From: an uncultured Luminiphilus sp.
GTDB lineage: Bacteria; Pseudomonadota; Gammaproteobacteria; Pseudomonadales; Halieaceae
Reading direction: 5' to 3'
Assembly (NCBI GenBank): GCA_943787485.1
Contig: CALSMP010000004.1
Location: 62,001 to 126,000, forward strand
DNA length: 64,000 nt
Position numbers and translations under genes: made by a program
In this document: positions 35,542-45,757 of the stretch, one piece after another
Layout of the letters: each line of letters begins with the position of its first letter
How positions within the stretch are numbered: position 1 is the first letter of the stretch
The notes under the pieces: model-generated
The model's database searches: none
Told to the model about the DNA's origin: nothing
Seen by the model: only the letters and a program-made list of their open reading frames with translations

Positions 35542-36738
35542 TCAGGTCCGGTACTCCGCGTTGATCTTGACGTAGTCGTAAGAGAAGTCAGTGGTCCAGA
35601 CCACCGATGACGCCGCACCGCGCCCTAAATCAATCTGGACTCGCAAGTCGGTAGGTGCCATCGCAGCGACACCCGCTTCTTCGGTATAGCTCGCCGCCCG
35701 CGCACCACCCTCGGCAATCAACACATCATTAATACGAATCGTCACCTTCTCAACATCCAACTCACTCAGACCCGCACGTCCAATCGCAGCAAGCAAGCGA
35801 CCCCAGTTCGGATCACTCGCAAACAGCGCTGTCTTGACGAGGGGGGAATGGGCGATCGTATAAGCCACCCGATCACATTCCTCGGCCGTCTTTCCGCCAT
35901 CAATAGCCACCTCAACAAACTTCGTTGCGCCCTCGCCATCTCGCACGATCCCTTGAGCAAGCTCAAGACAGAGATCAGTGAGTGCAGTCTCAAAGTCGGC
36001 CAAGACGTCGGCATTGTTTGCCGTAATCTCCACCGCCGCAACACCCGTAGCCGCTACCACTGCCGCATCGTTGGTCGATGTGTCACCATCGACCGTAATA
36101 CGATTGAAGCTCGCGTCGATCGCACGCTGCGTTAAGGTTTGCAACAACAGGACGTCAACATGGGCATCCGTGGTGACATAGGCCAACATGGTTGCCATGT
36201 TCGGACAGATCATCCCGGCCCCCTTGGCCATGCCGGCAAGCGTCACGGTCTTACCGAATACCTTGATTTCGCGAGAGGCCAATTTCGCCCTTGTATCCGT
36301 GGTCAAGATAGCTGCCGCTGCACGCTCCCATCCGTCTTCACAAAGATCTTCAATTGCTACAGGCAAGGCGTCACAGAGGCGTTCAATTGGCAGTGGCTCG
36401 CCGATCACACCCGTCGAGAATGGCATAACCCCCGTCTCGTCCGTTTCGGTTAGCGCTGCAAGCTCGGTACAGCTCCGTTGCGCGGCGAGCATGCCTGCCT
36501 CACCCGTTCCGGCATTGGCATTACCCGTGTTGATCAGCCAGTAACAGATTTTCCCCTGAGTCTTGGCCTGATGTGCGCGTGCCAGCTGCACGGGTGCGGC
36601 GCAAAAGGCATTTTGAGTAAAAACCCCGGCCACCACGGATCCCGGGGCAAGCTCAATCAAGATCAGGTCATCTTTGGCTGACTTTTTAATACCCGCCTGC
36701 GCCACACCCAGGCGCACCCCCGGAACGCGAATTGCCAT
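35542..36738 (-). CDS. argJ: Glutamate N-acetyltransferase / amino-acid acetyltransferase ArgJ
   Basis: A 398-residue bifunctional enzyme that makes N-acetylglutamate and recycles the acetyl group in arginine synthesis. The self-cleavage site is within MICPNMATMLAYVTTDAHV, where the Thr after Ala becomes the nucleophile of the beta subunit. Other features are LINTGNANAGTGEAG and FSTGVIGEPLP near the N-terminus and DPNWGRLLAAIGRAG near the C-terminus. The ATG at 36738 overlaps the secA stop (TAATG); an in-frame start at 36759 lies inside secA. Translational coupling to secA is therefore likely. Confidence 0.95.
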   Translation of the reverse strand: MAIRVPGVRLGVAQAGIKKSAKDDLILIELAPGSVVAGVFTQNAFCAAPVQLARAHQAKTQGKICYWLINTGNANAGTGEAGMLAAQRSCTELAALTETDETGVMPFSTGVIGEPLPIERLCDALPVAIEDLCEDGWERAAAAILTTDTRAKLASREIKVFGKTVTLAGMAKGAGMICPNMATMLAYVTTDAHVDVLLLQTLTQRAIDASFNRITVDGDTSTNDAAVVAATGVAAVEITANNADVLADFETALTDLCLELAQGIVRDGEGATKFVEVAIDGGKTAEECDRVAYTIAHSPLVKTALFASDPNWGRLLAAIGRAGLSELDVEKVTIRINDVLIAEGGARAASYTEEAGVAAMAPTDLRVQIDLGRGAASSVVWTTDFSYDYVKINAEYRT

Positions 36739-39455
36739 TACCCGAGCGCTCCATGACACTGCTTGTACTTCTTGCCGCTACCACAGGGACAGGGATCATT
36801 GCGGCCCACTTTGGGCGTATTACGCACGATTGTTTGCGGTTTTTCGGGTTCCACTGGCGCGGCGTCGACACCCTCGCCGGCCTGCGCCACCGCCGATGCC
36901 TGGGCGTGCTCAAAGGCGATCTGCTGCTTCGCTGCGGCCTCGCGGCGACGCCGCTCAATTTCCTGAGCTTCGTCCTGACGCTGCACCTGGACATGGCTCA
37001 GAAAACGAATCACCTCGTATTTCAAACGATCAAGCAGGGATTCAAACAGGGCAAACGACTCCCGCTTGTACTCCTGCTTAGGATTCTTATTGGCGTAAGC
37101 GCGCAGATGGATACCCTGACGCAGCTGATCCATTGTCGCGAGATGCTCTTTCCACAGCGTATCGAGCACCTGCAGCATAATCTGTTTTTCCAGCTGGCGG
37201 ATGTTGTCGCCCACCATATTGACCTTGGCATCGTAGGCAGCCTGAACTTCCTCGACGATCCGCTCGCGCAGGGACTCTTCGTGCAGCGTGGTGTCCTCTT
37301 CAAGCCAAGCCTGAAGTGGCATGGTCACCGCGAACTCAGCCTCCAGCTGGCGCTCAAGACCGGGGACGTCCCACTGTTCTTCCACGCTCATGGGCGGAAT
37401 AAACGCATCGATGGCGCCGTTCACCACGTCTGATCGAATCTGCGTGATCATCTCGGAGACCTCCTCCTCGCCCAATAACTGATCGCGCTGCCGGTAGATG
37501 ATGCGACGTTGATCATTGGCCACATCATCGTATTCAAGCAGCTGCTTTCGAATGTCGAAGTTGCGTCCCTCTACTTTGCGCTGGGCTTTTTCGATCGCGT
37601 TGGTCACCATCTTGTGTTCGATGGCCTCTCCCTTTTCCATGCCCAGAGCCTGCATAAAACTCTTGACCCGATCTGAGGCAAAAATACGCATCAGATTGTC
37701 CTCAAGGGACAGGTAAAACCGAGAGACCCCCGGATCACCCTGACGCCCCGCGCGACCCCGTAGCTGGTTATCGATGCGTCGAGACTCGTGGCGCTCGGTG
37801 CCCAAAATATGCAACCCACCGGCTTCGAGAACGCCGTCGTGGCGCGCCTCCCATTCGCTACGTATTTTCGCTTTAGCCGCGTCGTCGGCTTCCCCCGCGG
37901 CGGCAAGTTCTGCCTCTAAATTGCCACCCAAGACGATGTCGGTTCCCCGACCAGCCATGTTGGTTGCAATCGTAACCACGCCAGGGCGACCGGCTTGCGC
38001 GATGATCTCCGCTTCCTGCGCGTGGTACTTTGCGTTCAGTACCTTGTGTTCGATGCCCGATTTTTTGAAGCGCTCTGACAACTCCTCAGAGGTCTCTACT
38101 GAAGCCGTACCCACCAGCACCGGCGCTTTATTTTCGATGCAGGATTTGACGTCCTCCACGATAGCGTCAAACTTTTCCTCGCGAGTGAGATAAACCAGGT
38201 CGTTGAGGTCGTTACGAGTCATTGGCTTGTTGGTGGGAATCACTAGGACTTCCAAGCCATAAATTTGCCTGAATTCAAACGCCTCAGTATCGGCGGTCCC
38301 AGTCATACCCGCCAGCTTGTCGTACAGGCGGAAGTAGTTCTGGAAGGTGGTGGAAGCAAGCGTCTGACTCTCGCTCTGTATATTCACACCCTCTTTGGCC
38401 TCAATCGCTTGATGCAGGCCCTCGGAGAGTCGTCGACCCGGCATGGTCCGACCCGTGTGCTCGTCGATGAGTACGACCTGCCCGTCCTGCACAATGTACT
38501 CGACGTCGCGCTGAAACAGGACGTGAGCCCGCAATCCTGAGTGCACATGATGCAGCAAACCCAGATTGGTGGCGGCATAGAGACTGTCGTCCTCAGCGAG
38601 CAACTTTGCCGTCATTAACATCTCTTCAATTTTTTCGTGACCCGCTTCGGTCAGCTCGATCTGGCGCTGCTTTTCATCCACGGTGTAATCACCCTCCTGA
38701 CCTTCAAGTTCAGGGGAGAGTTTTGGGATCAGCTTGTTAATGGTGCGGTACAGTTCCGAGCTGTCTTCGGCGGCGCCTGAAATAATGAGCGGTGTCCGCG
38801 CCTCGTCGATAAGAATTGAATCAACCTCATCCACGACCGCAAACGACAGGGTTCCCTGGGCTTTATCGGCCATACTGAACGCCATGTTATCGCGCAAATA
38901 GTCAAAGCCGAATTCGTTATTCGTGCCGTAGACGATATCGCTGGCATAGGCGTTGCGCTTCTCGACTGGATTCTGGCGCGACTGAATAACACCAACCGTC
39001 ATACCCAAAAACTCGTAAATGGGAGCCATCCAAGCGGCATCACGTGCCGCGAGATAGTCGTTGACGGTTATCAAGTGAACCGCATTGCCCGATAGGGCAT
39101 TGAGGTATGCCGGCAATGTTGCTACTAACGTTTTGCCCTCGCCCGTACGCATCTCGGCGATCTTGCCCTCGTGTAACGCGATGCCACCAATCAACTGGAC
39201 ATCAAAGTGACGCATCCCAAGGGTTCGCTTGCCGGCTGCTCGAACAGCGGCAAAAGCCTCTGGCAATAATTGATCCAAGGAGGCACCGGCGGTGACCCGA
39301 CCGCGAAATTCCTCGGTCTTGGCTCTGAGGTCATCGTCGCTCAAAGCGTCATAGTCGGCTTCGAGCTCATTGATGCTCTTTACCATTTTGCCGATGCGCT
39401 TTAACTCGCGGTCATTGCGACTGCCAAAAATCTTTTTGAGTGCTGTAGTTATCAT
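36738..39455 (-). CDS. secA: Preprotein translocase motor ATPase SecA
   Basis: A 905-residue ATPase that pushes unfolded preproteins through SecYEG. Walker A is in [40 protein letters not shown] carries the DEVD helicase motif; [18 protein letters not shown] and [20 protein letters not shown] are motifs V and VI. The C-terminus ends in the zinc-binding SEC-C motif ([13 protein letters not shown]) for SecB and phospholipid contact, preceded by a charged linker. Length is normal. The gene is free of frameshifts. An M23 peptidase gene lies 79 bp upstream; no secM is seen. Confidence 0.97.
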   Translation of the reverse strand: MITTALKKIFGSRNDRELKRIGKMVKSINELEADYDALSDDDLRAKTEEFRGRVTAGASLDQLLPEAFAAVRAAGKRTLGMRHFDVQLIGGIALHEGKIAEMRTGEGKTLVATLPAYLNALSGNAVHLITVNDYLAARDAAWMAPIYEFLGMTVGVIQSRQNPVEKRNAYASDIVYGTNNEFGFDYLRDNMAFSMADKAQGTLSFAVVDEVDSILIDEARTPLIISGAAEDSSELYRTINKLIPKLSPELEGQEGDYTVDEKQRQIELTEAGHEKIEEMLMTAKLLAEDDSLYAATNLGLLHHVHSGLRAHVLFQRDVEYIVQDGQVVLIDEHTGRTMPGRRLSEGLHQAIEAKEGVNIQSESQTLASTTFQNYFRLYDKLAGMTGTADTEAFEFRQIYGLEVLVIPTNKPMTRNDLNDLVYLTREEKFDAIVEDVKSCIENKAPVLVGTASVETSEELSERFKKSGIEHKVLNAKYHAQEAEIIAQAGRPGVVTIATNMAGRGTDIVLGGNLEAELAAAGEADDAAKAKIRSEWEARHDGVLEAGGLHILGTERHESRRIDNQLRGRAGRQGDPGVSRFYLSLEDNLMRIFASDRVKSFMQALGMEKGEAIEHKMVTNAIEKAQRKVEGRNFDIRKQLLEYDDVANDQRRIIYRQRDQLLGEEEVSEMITQIRSDVVNGAIDAFIPPMSVEEQWDVPGLERQLEAEFAVTMPLQAWLEEDTTLHEESLRERIVEEVQAAYDAKVNMVGDNIRQLEKQIMLQVLDTLWKEHLATMDQLRQGIHLRAYANKNPKQEYKRESFALFESLLDRLKYEVIRFLSHVQVQRQDEAQEIERRRREAAAKQQIAFEHAQASAVAQAGEGVDAAPVEPEKPQTIVRNTPKVGRNDPCPCGSGKKYKQCHGALG

Positions 39456-39534
39456 GAAAGTAATCTTGCGTAACGATAGAGTCCCCCGATGCCTTGATTA
39501 GGCTCGGGCCGCTTAATCAGGAAGACAGACAGGT

Positions 39535-40461
39535 TCAGCGGAGTGTGCGGCGAATATAGCTCGATGGGTCTACCGGGCGCCCGTGCTTATACACCTCAAA
39601 ATGTACGTGGGGCCCTGTGGAACGGCCCGTGTTACCCATGAGGGCGATCGCTTGCCCTTTGCGGACGAGATCACCCACTTCGACAAGATTTTCGTCGTTA
39701 TGGCCGTAACGTGTGACCAAACCATCGCCGTGGGCCACTTCAATCATGGTGCCATAGCCGGCCTTTTCGCCGCTCCAACTCACCACACCACTGGCGACCG
39801 CCACAACCTCTCCGCCAGCCTTACCCGCGAAATCAACACCTTGGTGCCAGGCCCGCTGACCGGTAAAGGGGTCCTTGCGGTAGCCGTAACCTGAAGAAAG
39901 CCAACCGGAGGTAATCGGACGCCCCGACGGGATGGCCTCGGCCTGAGCTTCTGTGTCAAAAAGTAGGCCCGCGAGCACATCGAGCTGGGTATCCCGGTCA
40001 TCGAGGGTGGCGCTGAAGAACGCCATGTCCTGTGACAGGGCCGCCGGATCGAGCTCATCGACCTGAGACACCACCAAAGGGCCACCAAGAGCAGGATCTG
40101 TCGTGAAATCGAACTCACCCCCATCGAGCCCAGCGAGCGCAGTAATATGGGTACCGAGGGCGTCCAGACGCGTCACGCGAGCCTGGAGTTCTGCCAACTT
40201 GCGGGTCATTGCCCCTAAAGTGCGACGAGCATCCGAGGACAACTGCGCCAGTTCCTTCGCTCGCTGGCTCACCACCTGCTCCGCAGCGCTCAAACGCTCC
40301 GCCTGAGCTTCGTGCGCACCCTGGCGCTGACCCAACTCGTAACCCAGCGCCATCAACCCCAGAGGCAGCCCGAGGCACACGACTGAAAGCACAGCCACAG
40401 ACCAGCGCCCGACAGCAATACTGCGGGATGCGGCGGTTTTATGGACAAGAATCAGTTTCAA
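39535..40461 (-). CDS. M23-family metallopeptidase, membrane-anchored
   Basis: A 308-residue protein with one N-terminal transmembrane segment (about residues 20-42, WSVAVLSVVCLGLPLGLMAL), a coiled-coil region (AERLSAAEQVVSQRAKELAQ onward) and a C-terminal LytM/M23 domain. The zinc motif is present as WHQGVDFAGKAGGEVVAVAS (HxxxD) and HVHFEVYKHGRPVDP (HxH). It could be a peptidoglycan endopeptidase or an amidase activator of the EnvC type; the intact HxxxD and HxH favour an active enzyme. A gene of this kind sits between lpxC and secA in many Gammaproteobacteria. Confidence 0.88.
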   Translation of the reverse strand: MKLILVHKTAASRSIAVGRWSVAVLSVVCLGLPLGLMALGYELGQRQGAHEAQAERLSAAEQVVSQRAKELAQLSSDARRTLGAMTRKLAELQARVTRLDALGTHITALAGLDGGEFDFTTDPALGGPLVVSQVDELDPAALSQDMAFFSATLDDRDTQLDVLAGLLFDTEAQAEAIPSGRPITSGWLSSGYGYRKDPFTGQRAWHQGVDFAGKAGGEVVAVASGVVSWSGEKAGYGTMIEVAHGDGLVTRYGHNDENLVEVGDLVRKGQAIALMGNTGRSTGPHVHFEVYKHGRPVDPSSYIRRTLR

Positions 40462-40565
40462 AAAAGTGGGCTCGGATCAAAGAGGGTGAACTATGCCACG
40501 GTCACGGCCTGCGGCAAAGTCTGAAAGTCCACCAAATAGCGTTTAAATCAACCGGTCGGGCGCGT

Positions 40566-41483
40566 TTAGGCGAGTGCGACGGCCGGTGCCGTGACGTAGG
40601 AGATAGGCGCTACCGAGGCATCCTCAAAGGTCACCATTTCCCAGGCGTCCTCCTGGGCAAGCAGGGCACGTAAGACGGCATTATTGAGCGCGTGTCCCGA
40701 TTTGTGGGCCCGGAATTCACCAATCAGCGAATGCCCCAAAAGGTACAGATCGCCAATGGCGTCGAGTACCTTGTGCTTGACGAACTCGTCTTCGTAGCGA
40801 AGGCCATCCTGATTCAGAATACGGAACTCGTCCACGACAATCGCGTTGTCGACGCTGCCACCCCGGGCCAAACCTCTGGCGCGCAGATATTCAATTTCGT
40901 GCATAAAGCCAAAGGTGCGGGCGCGACTCACCTCTTTCACAAAAGAAGTGGCTGAAAAATCAATCTCGGCGTACGCCGAACGGTCATGGAACACCGGGTG
41001 ATCAAAGTCGATCGAGAACGACACTTTGAACCCTTCAAAAGGCAACAGGCTAGCCTCTTTATCACCATCGGTTACCGTGACCGGCCGCTTGATGCGAATA
41101 AACTTTTTGGCGGCAGGCTGCTCTTCAATGCCGGCGGACTGCAAGAGGAAGACGAAGGGGCCTGCACTGCCGTCCATGATAGGCACTTCGGGCGCAGTGA
41201 CATCGACAAACGCGTTGTCGATGCCCAAACCCGCCATAGCCGACAGTAGGTGTTCGACCGTAGAAACCTTTGCCTCACCCAGACCGAGACTGGTAGAGAG
41301 CGTTGTGTCACCGACATTCTGCGCGCAGGCGGGGATGTCCTGCGCGGGGGAGAGATCGGTGCGCCGGAATACGATACCGTTGTCGATAGGAGCCGGGCTC
41401 AGGGTGAGAAATACTTTCTCGCCCGTATGCAAACCGATGCCAGTCGCCTTGATCGGATTCCGCAACGTCCTCTGTCTGATCAC
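40566..41483 (-). CDS. lpxC: UDP-3-O-acyl-N-acetylglucosamine deacetylase LpxC
   Basis: A 305-residue zinc deacetylase, the committed step of lipid A synthesis. It begins [20 protein letters not shown], the standard N-terminus. Zinc ligands are the His in [16 protein letters not shown] and the HxxxD in [16 protein letters not shown]; the general base/acid His is in [12 protein letters not shown]. It is the first gene after ftsZ in the same direction, as is usual at the end of the dcw cluster. Confidence 0.96.
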   Translation of the reverse strand: MIRQRTLRNPIKATGIGLHTGEKVFLTLSPAPIDNGIVFRRTDLSPAQDIPACAQNVGDTTLSTSLGLGEAKVSTVEHLLSAMAGLGIDNAFVDVTAPEVPIMDGSAGPFVFLLQSAGIEEQPAAKKFIRIKRPVTVTDGDKEASLLPFEGFKVSFSIDFDHPVFHDRSAYAEIDFSATSFVKEVSRARTFGFMHEIEYLRARGLARGGSVDNAIVVDEFRILNQDGLRYEDEFVKHKVLDAIGDLYLLGHSLIGEFRAHKSGHALNNAVLRALLAQEDAWEMVTFEDASVAPISYVTAPAVALA

Positions 41484-41529
41484 GGTCGCGCCCTCTCCCT
41501 ACCTGTCGAGGCGGACCATGAATCGTCGC

Positions 41530-42720
41530 TCAGTCCGCCTGTCGGCGCAGAAAACGCAGGGATATCGAAATATTCCTCCGCGCCGCCCTCTGGCTGGCGC
41601 CGCTAGCCTGCGGTCCCGTGCCCCGGCCTGCGCTACGCGTGCCCGCGTCGCGGGCGGCAAATCGTATTGTATCACCGTAGGCTGGCGGTGTCGTCGCCGT
41701 GACCGACATGGCCGGCTGTCGCTGTCGACCACCGCCAGTGAAGGTCGCCCCTCAGCTCCACGCCAGTCCGGTCGCGACCACGGTGACCTTGAGCGTGTCC
41801 GTCAGCTCCGGCTCGATCACCGTTCCCACCACTACCGTGGCGTCCTCGGACGCGTATTCTTCGATCGTGTCGCCCACCTCCGAAAACTCTCACCGAGCGA
41901 CAGGTCCAGCCCCGCCGTGATGTTTACCAACACCCCCCGGGCACCGCTCACATCGATGTCGTCCAGTAAGCGGGCTGTTGATCGCTCCCTCCGCGGCTTC
42001 TCGCGAGCCCTGTTCTCGCCCGAGGCCTGACCCGTGCCCATCATGGCGGCATCCCATCTCGGACATCACTGTCCGGACGTCGGCGAAATCCACATTGATC
42101 ATGCCGGGGCGGATGATCAGGTCTGCTATTCCCTGCACGGCTCCCTAAAAGTACATCATTGGCCTCTCGGAAGGCATCCAAGAGACTGGTATTTTTGCCC
42201 AACACCTCCAGCAGCTTTTCGTTGGGTATCGTGATTAGACTGTCGCAATGCCGCTCAAGTTCCCCAAGACCTGTCGTCGGCGATTTTCAGAACGCGTTTT
42301 GCCTTCGAAAGTGAAAGGGCGGGTGACCACCGCCACGGTCAAAATACCCATTTCCCGCGCTACCTCGGCGACAATGGGGGCTCCACCGGTGCCGGTGCCA
42401 CCGCCCATACCTGCCGTTACAAAGACCATGTCAGCGCCGTGCAGAGCATCGGCTATACGATCCCGATCCTCCATCGCGGCAGCTCGCCCAATATCTGGGT
42501 TGGCACCAGCCCCAAGGCCTTTGGTGATACCGGTGCCTATTTGCAGCACCGTCTTTGCCTCGATATCGGACAACGCCTGTGAGTCAGTATTGGCGCAAAT
42601 AAAATCCACGCCATCGACATGATTTTCGATCATGTGTCGAACGGCATTACCACCACCGCCACCGACGCCGACCACCTTGATTACCGCGCTTTGCGGTGCA
42701 CTATCAACAAGCTCAAACAT
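41530..42720 (-). CDS. ftsZ: Cell division protein FtsZ (disrupted by small indels as sequenced)
   Basis: The tubulin-like GTPase that forms the division ring. The first 150 residues are intact: [27 protein letters not shown], and the GTP-binding signature [20 protein letters not shown]. The frame fails near 42245 but resumes as [20 protein letters not shown], then [47 protein letters not shown] and [20 protein letters not shown] in alternating frames, ending with the C-terminal peptide [15 protein letters not shown] and TGA at 41530-41532. The last break is an extra T in the run at 41551-41554. The total is 397 codons, normal for FtsZ. Since ftsZ is essential, at least five breaks must be sequence errors or the locus is a misassembled copy. 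Confidence 0.9.
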
Positions 42721-42776
42721 AGTTACTCCCCTTTTTTAACAACCGCCGATAAAAATCGGCTTCTCCCCTTAACAAC
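42721..42776 (-). promoter_or_regulatory. ftsZ leader: hairpin flanked by a repeated ribosome-binding-like sequence
   Basis: In the 76-bp ftsA-ftsZ gap, GTTGTTAA-GGGGAG occurs at 42763-42776 (read on the minus strand) and again as GTTGTTAAAAAAGGGGAG at 42726-42743, 5 bases before the ftsZ ATG. Between them GCCGAT-TTTT-ATCGGC (42745-42760) forms a 6-bp hairpin. The second copy is the ftsZ ribosome-binding site. The first may be a decoy or duplication; the hairpin lacks a T-run after it, so it is not an obvious terminator. Confidence 0.5.
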
Positions 42777-42796
42777 GTGACGAGTGGTTTGACCGG

Positions 42797-44032
42797 CTAG
42801 AAGTGCCGGCTGAACCACTCCTTCACGCCATCAAATAAACCTGCCGCGCTGAAACGACTCTCCTTCAAATGGGCTCCGCCCTCTTCGTCTCTGGCACCAA
42901 AAATCAACAAACCAACAGCCGTGGCATAAATCGGATTGCGGATGATGTCGCTGAGCCCGTGGGCGTATTGGGGTGCACCCACCCGCACGGGCATGTGAAA
43001 GATCTCTTCCGCCAGCTCCATCGCGCCTTCCATCTTGGAGGTGCCCCCCGTGAGGACGACCCCCGCCGGAATCAGCTCTTCGTAGCCCGAGCGTCTCAGC
43101 TCGGCCTGTATAAGCGTGAACAATTCGTCGTAGCGTGGCTCAACCACCTCCGCGAGAGACTGCCGTGACAAGTCTCTCGGGGGACGATCACCCACGCTTG
43201 GAACCTTGATGGTTTGATCCGCGCCCGCCAGCTGCGTTAACGCGCAGGCGTAGCGAATTTTGATTTCTTCGGCGTGCTGGGTGGGGGTGCGAAGTGCCAT
43301 GGCGATATCGTTGGTGACCTGATCACCGGCGATTGGAATGACGCCCGTATGGCGAATAGCCCCATCAGTAAAGATAGCGATGTCAGAGGTGCCACCGCCG
43401 ATATCCACGATGCAAACCCCGAGATCACGCTCGTCGCCTGTGATTACTGAAAAACTCGACGCGAGCTGCTCAAGGATGATGCCGTCGACCTCGAGCCCAC
43501 AACGCTGAATACACTTCTCTATGTTCTGCGCCGCGTTGACCGCACAGGTCACGAGATGCACCTTGGCTTCGAGCCTTACCCCCGACATACCCAAGGGCTC
43601 CTTGATGCCTCCCTGGTTATCGATCAAATACTCCTGAGGCAGCACATGTAAGACTTTTTGATCTGCAGGAATAGCGACGGCTTGCGCGGCATCGAGTACT
43701 CGCTCTACATCGGCCTGCACCACCTCGCCTTCCTTGATGGCCACAATACCGTGGGAGTTCATGGAGCGGATGTGGCTCCCCGCGATGCCTACGTAGACCG
43801 AATGAATCTGACAGCCCGCCATGAGTTCAGCTTCCTCGACCGCTCGCTGAATGGCGTTGACTGTCGATTCGATATCGACAACCACTCCTTTCTTCATCCC
43901 ACGAGAGGGGTGGGACCCAATACCAACGACCTCAATGACTCCCTCATGATCGACTTCACCAACCACTGCGACCACTTTGGAGGTGCCAATATCCAGCCCA
44001 ACAATCATGCGTTTTTCTGTTATTACAGCCAT
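42797..44032 (-). CDS. ftsA: Cell division protein FtsA
   Basis: A 411-residue actin-like protein that tethers FtsZ to the membrane. ATP-site motifs: MIVGLDIGTSKVVAVVGEV (phosphate 1), CIVDIGGGTSDIAIFTDG (phosphate 2) and VVLTGGTSKMEGAMELAEE (adenosine). The C-terminal amphipathic membrane-targeting helix is GLFDGVKEWFSRHF. Its ATG overlaps the ftsQ stop (TAATG). Length is typical (about 410-420). Confidence 0.97.
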   Translation of the reverse strand: MAVITEKRMIVGLDIGTSKVVAVVGEVDHEGVIEVVGIGSHPSRGMKKGVVVDIESTVNAIQRAVEEAELMAGCQIHSVYVGIAGSHIRSMNSHGIVAIKEGEVVQADVERVLDAAQAVAIPADQKVLHVLPQEYLIDNQGGIKEPLGMSGVRLEAKVHLVTCAVNAAQNIEKCIQRCGLEVDGIILEQLASSFSVITGDERDLGVCIVDIGGGTSDIAIFTDGAIRHTGVIPIAGDQVTNDIAMALRTPTQHAEEIKIRYACALTQLAGADQTIKVPSVGDRPPRDLSRQSLAEVVEPRYDELFTLIQAELRRSGYEELIPAGVVLTGGTSKMEGAMELAEEIFHMPVRVGAPQYAHGLSDIIRNPIYATAVGLLIFGARDEEGGAHLKESRFSAAGLFDGVKEWFSRHF

Positions 44033-44838
44033 TAGCGTACTTCCTCTTGAGAAAGTTCATTCACAGCCGTTAAGGCCAACTGAGTTTGTTGCCGAAAAGC
44101 GACGGCGGCCCCGTGGGCATAACGCATATCCACATTAGCCACCGCTTCACCCTCAAGATGCTGCTGCCACAACACAATGAACCGCTGTAACCGCCGTAAA
44201 AAATGATCGGCACCGAACGCGATGCGCATACCGTTGTCGAGTACCAAATCAATCTGGCCGATATCGTCCTGCTCGAGACTGACAACCCGCAGCCCTACAG
44301 GCTGCAGAAGACTCTCGACCTGTTGGTAGCGGCGCATCATGTCTACGGTCGACGCATTGGGGCCAACAAGCTGGGGAAGCTCCTCCGCCAGAATCGATTG
44401 TTCACCCGCAAAGTAGGCGCCTTCATGATTTAGAAACCCGAGGCTGCCCCAGCGTGCAATAGGACGCTGCTCCACAATCGATACCACCACCGTGTCAGGC
44501 CACTGCCGACGCACGGTCGCCCCATAGATCCAGGGTCTGCCCTCGAGGTTTTCACGAATCCCATCGAGGTCGGCTGCAAAAAAACCTCCCACCAGGGCAG
44601 GGCCGAGCCACGTTTTTATCGCCTCTGCAGGAACGTTCTCAGTAGCACCATTGATGACCAATTGCTCGATGGGCAGGGTGTAAAGCACCTTCGCGCTGTA
44701 AGCCCCGGCAGCCAAAACCCCAAGGCAGCCGCTGATCACCGCGGTCTGCAACAACAGCCGATGAAGTTTTTGCCACCAACTTTTCGGAACGCTCGTCCGG
44801 CTTTTCCGGACAGCTTGCCGTCTGGCTTCACGCGCCAT
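44032..44838 (-). CDS. ftsQ: Cell division protein FtsQ
   Basis: A 268-residue bitopic inner-membrane protein of the divisome that links FtsB/FtsL to the rest. A basic cytoplasmic N-terminus ([14 protein letters not shown]) precedes one transmembrane helix (about residues 30-50, LLLQTAVISGCLGVLAAG), then the POTRA domain (LPIEQLVINGATENVPAEAI) and the beta domain (ATVRRQWPDTVVVSIVEQRP; ARWGSLGFLNHEGAYF). It overlaps ddl by 11 bp upstream and ftsA downstream. Confidence 0.94.
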   Translation of the reverse strand: MAREARRQAVRKSRTSVPKSWWQKLHRLLLQTAVISGCLGVLAAGAYSAKVLYTLPIEQLVINGATENVPAEAIKTWLGPALVGGFFAADLDGIRENLEGRPWIYGATVRRQWPDTVVVSIVEQRPIARWGSLGFLNHEGAYFAGEQSILAEELPQLVGPNASTVDMMRRYQQVESLLQPVGLRVVSLEQDDIGQIDLVLDNGMRIAFGADHFLRRLQRFIVLWQQHLEGEAVANVDMRYAHGAAVAFRQQTQLALTAVNELSQEEVR

Positions 44839-45757
44839 TGCGCACCTCCAGGCTCAGCTGCCAGATTTCATGCAATAGCGCGGGCAGCGCAATATCCGCC
44901 GCCTGCGCCGCCATCGGAACCAAACTATGGCTGGTCATGCCTGGGATGGTATTAACCTCGAGCAATTGCCAATCACCCGCCGGATCGCGCATAGCATCTA
45001 CGCGCCCCCACACCTGGGCACCCACAGCACCAAAAGCCCTCAGTGCGAGGGTCGCCAAGGCCGCCTCCTCCTGCGAGCTAAGTCCCGAGGGACAATAAAA
45101 CTGGGTCTCCTCGGAGAGGTATTTGGCATTGAAGTCATAAAACGTCGATGCAGGCTGGATCCGTATCGAGGGCAGCGCTCGATCACCGAGAATAGCCACG
45201 GTGTATTCACTGCCTTCCACGTACTGTTCCGCAAGGACCTGCGTACCAAACCGGCGGGCCTCCTGAAAAGCCTCTGCCAACTCCTCCGCGGTCGTCGCTC
45301 GGGTCATTCCAATCGATGAGCCCTCGAGAGCGGGTTTAACAAACACCACCCCCAGTTCATCAACAATGTCCTGCCATCGACTTGTTTCGCTTAGATTGAC
45401 AAAAGCGGGGGTGGGTAAGCCAAGTCCCTGCCACACCCACTTTGTTCTCACTTTATCCATTGTCAGCGCAGACCCCAGGACGCCTGAGCCGCTGTAGGGC
45501 AACTTCATGATGTCGAGCAAGCCCTGCAGGGTACCGTCCTCGCCGCCGGGCCCATGCAGCAAGTTAAAAACAAACTCCACATCCTGGAGTTGCTCCGGCC
45601 AGCCAGGCTCGGCCGGGTCAACATAGGCCACCCGCGCACCCGCAGCCTCCAAACACCTGCCCACGTTGCCGCCACTTTCGAGGGAAATATCGCGCTCGGC
45701 GGCGGTTCCGCCCAAGAGCACGCCAAAATAACGATCGCGGAGGTCGGCTGTGCTCAT
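44828..45757 (-). CDS. ddl: D-alanine--D-alanine ligase
   Basis: A 309-residue ATP-grasp ligase that makes the D-Ala-D-Ala dipeptide for peptidoglycan. Features: [20 protein letters not shown] at the N-terminus, [39 protein letters not shown] and the metal-binding [20 protein letters not shown]. Its ATG overlaps the murC stop by 4 bp (ATGA). Length and position match DdlB of other dcw clusters. Confidence 0.97.
   Translation of the reverse strand: MSTADLRDRYFGVLLGGTAAERDISLESGGNVGRCLEAAGARVAYVDPAEPGWPEQLQDVEFVFNLLHGPGGEDGTLQGLLDIMKLPYSGSGVLGSALTMDKVRTKWVWQGLGLPTPAFVNLSETSRWQDIVDELGVVFVKPALEGSSIGMTRATTAEELAEAFQEARRFGTQVLAEQYVEGSEYTVAILGDRALPSIRIQPASTFYDFNAKYLSEETQFYCPSGLSSQEEAALATLALRAFGAVGAQVWGRVDAMRDPAGDWQLLEVNTIPGMTSHSLVPMAAQAADIALPALLHEIWQLSLEVRNGA

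Noticed and set aside
41026-42030. Long plus-strand open frame (334 codons) over lpxC and ftsZ
   Set aside because: It spans two well-recognised minus-strand genes and has low-complexity Arg/Ser/Pro-rich sequence typical of a shadow frame.
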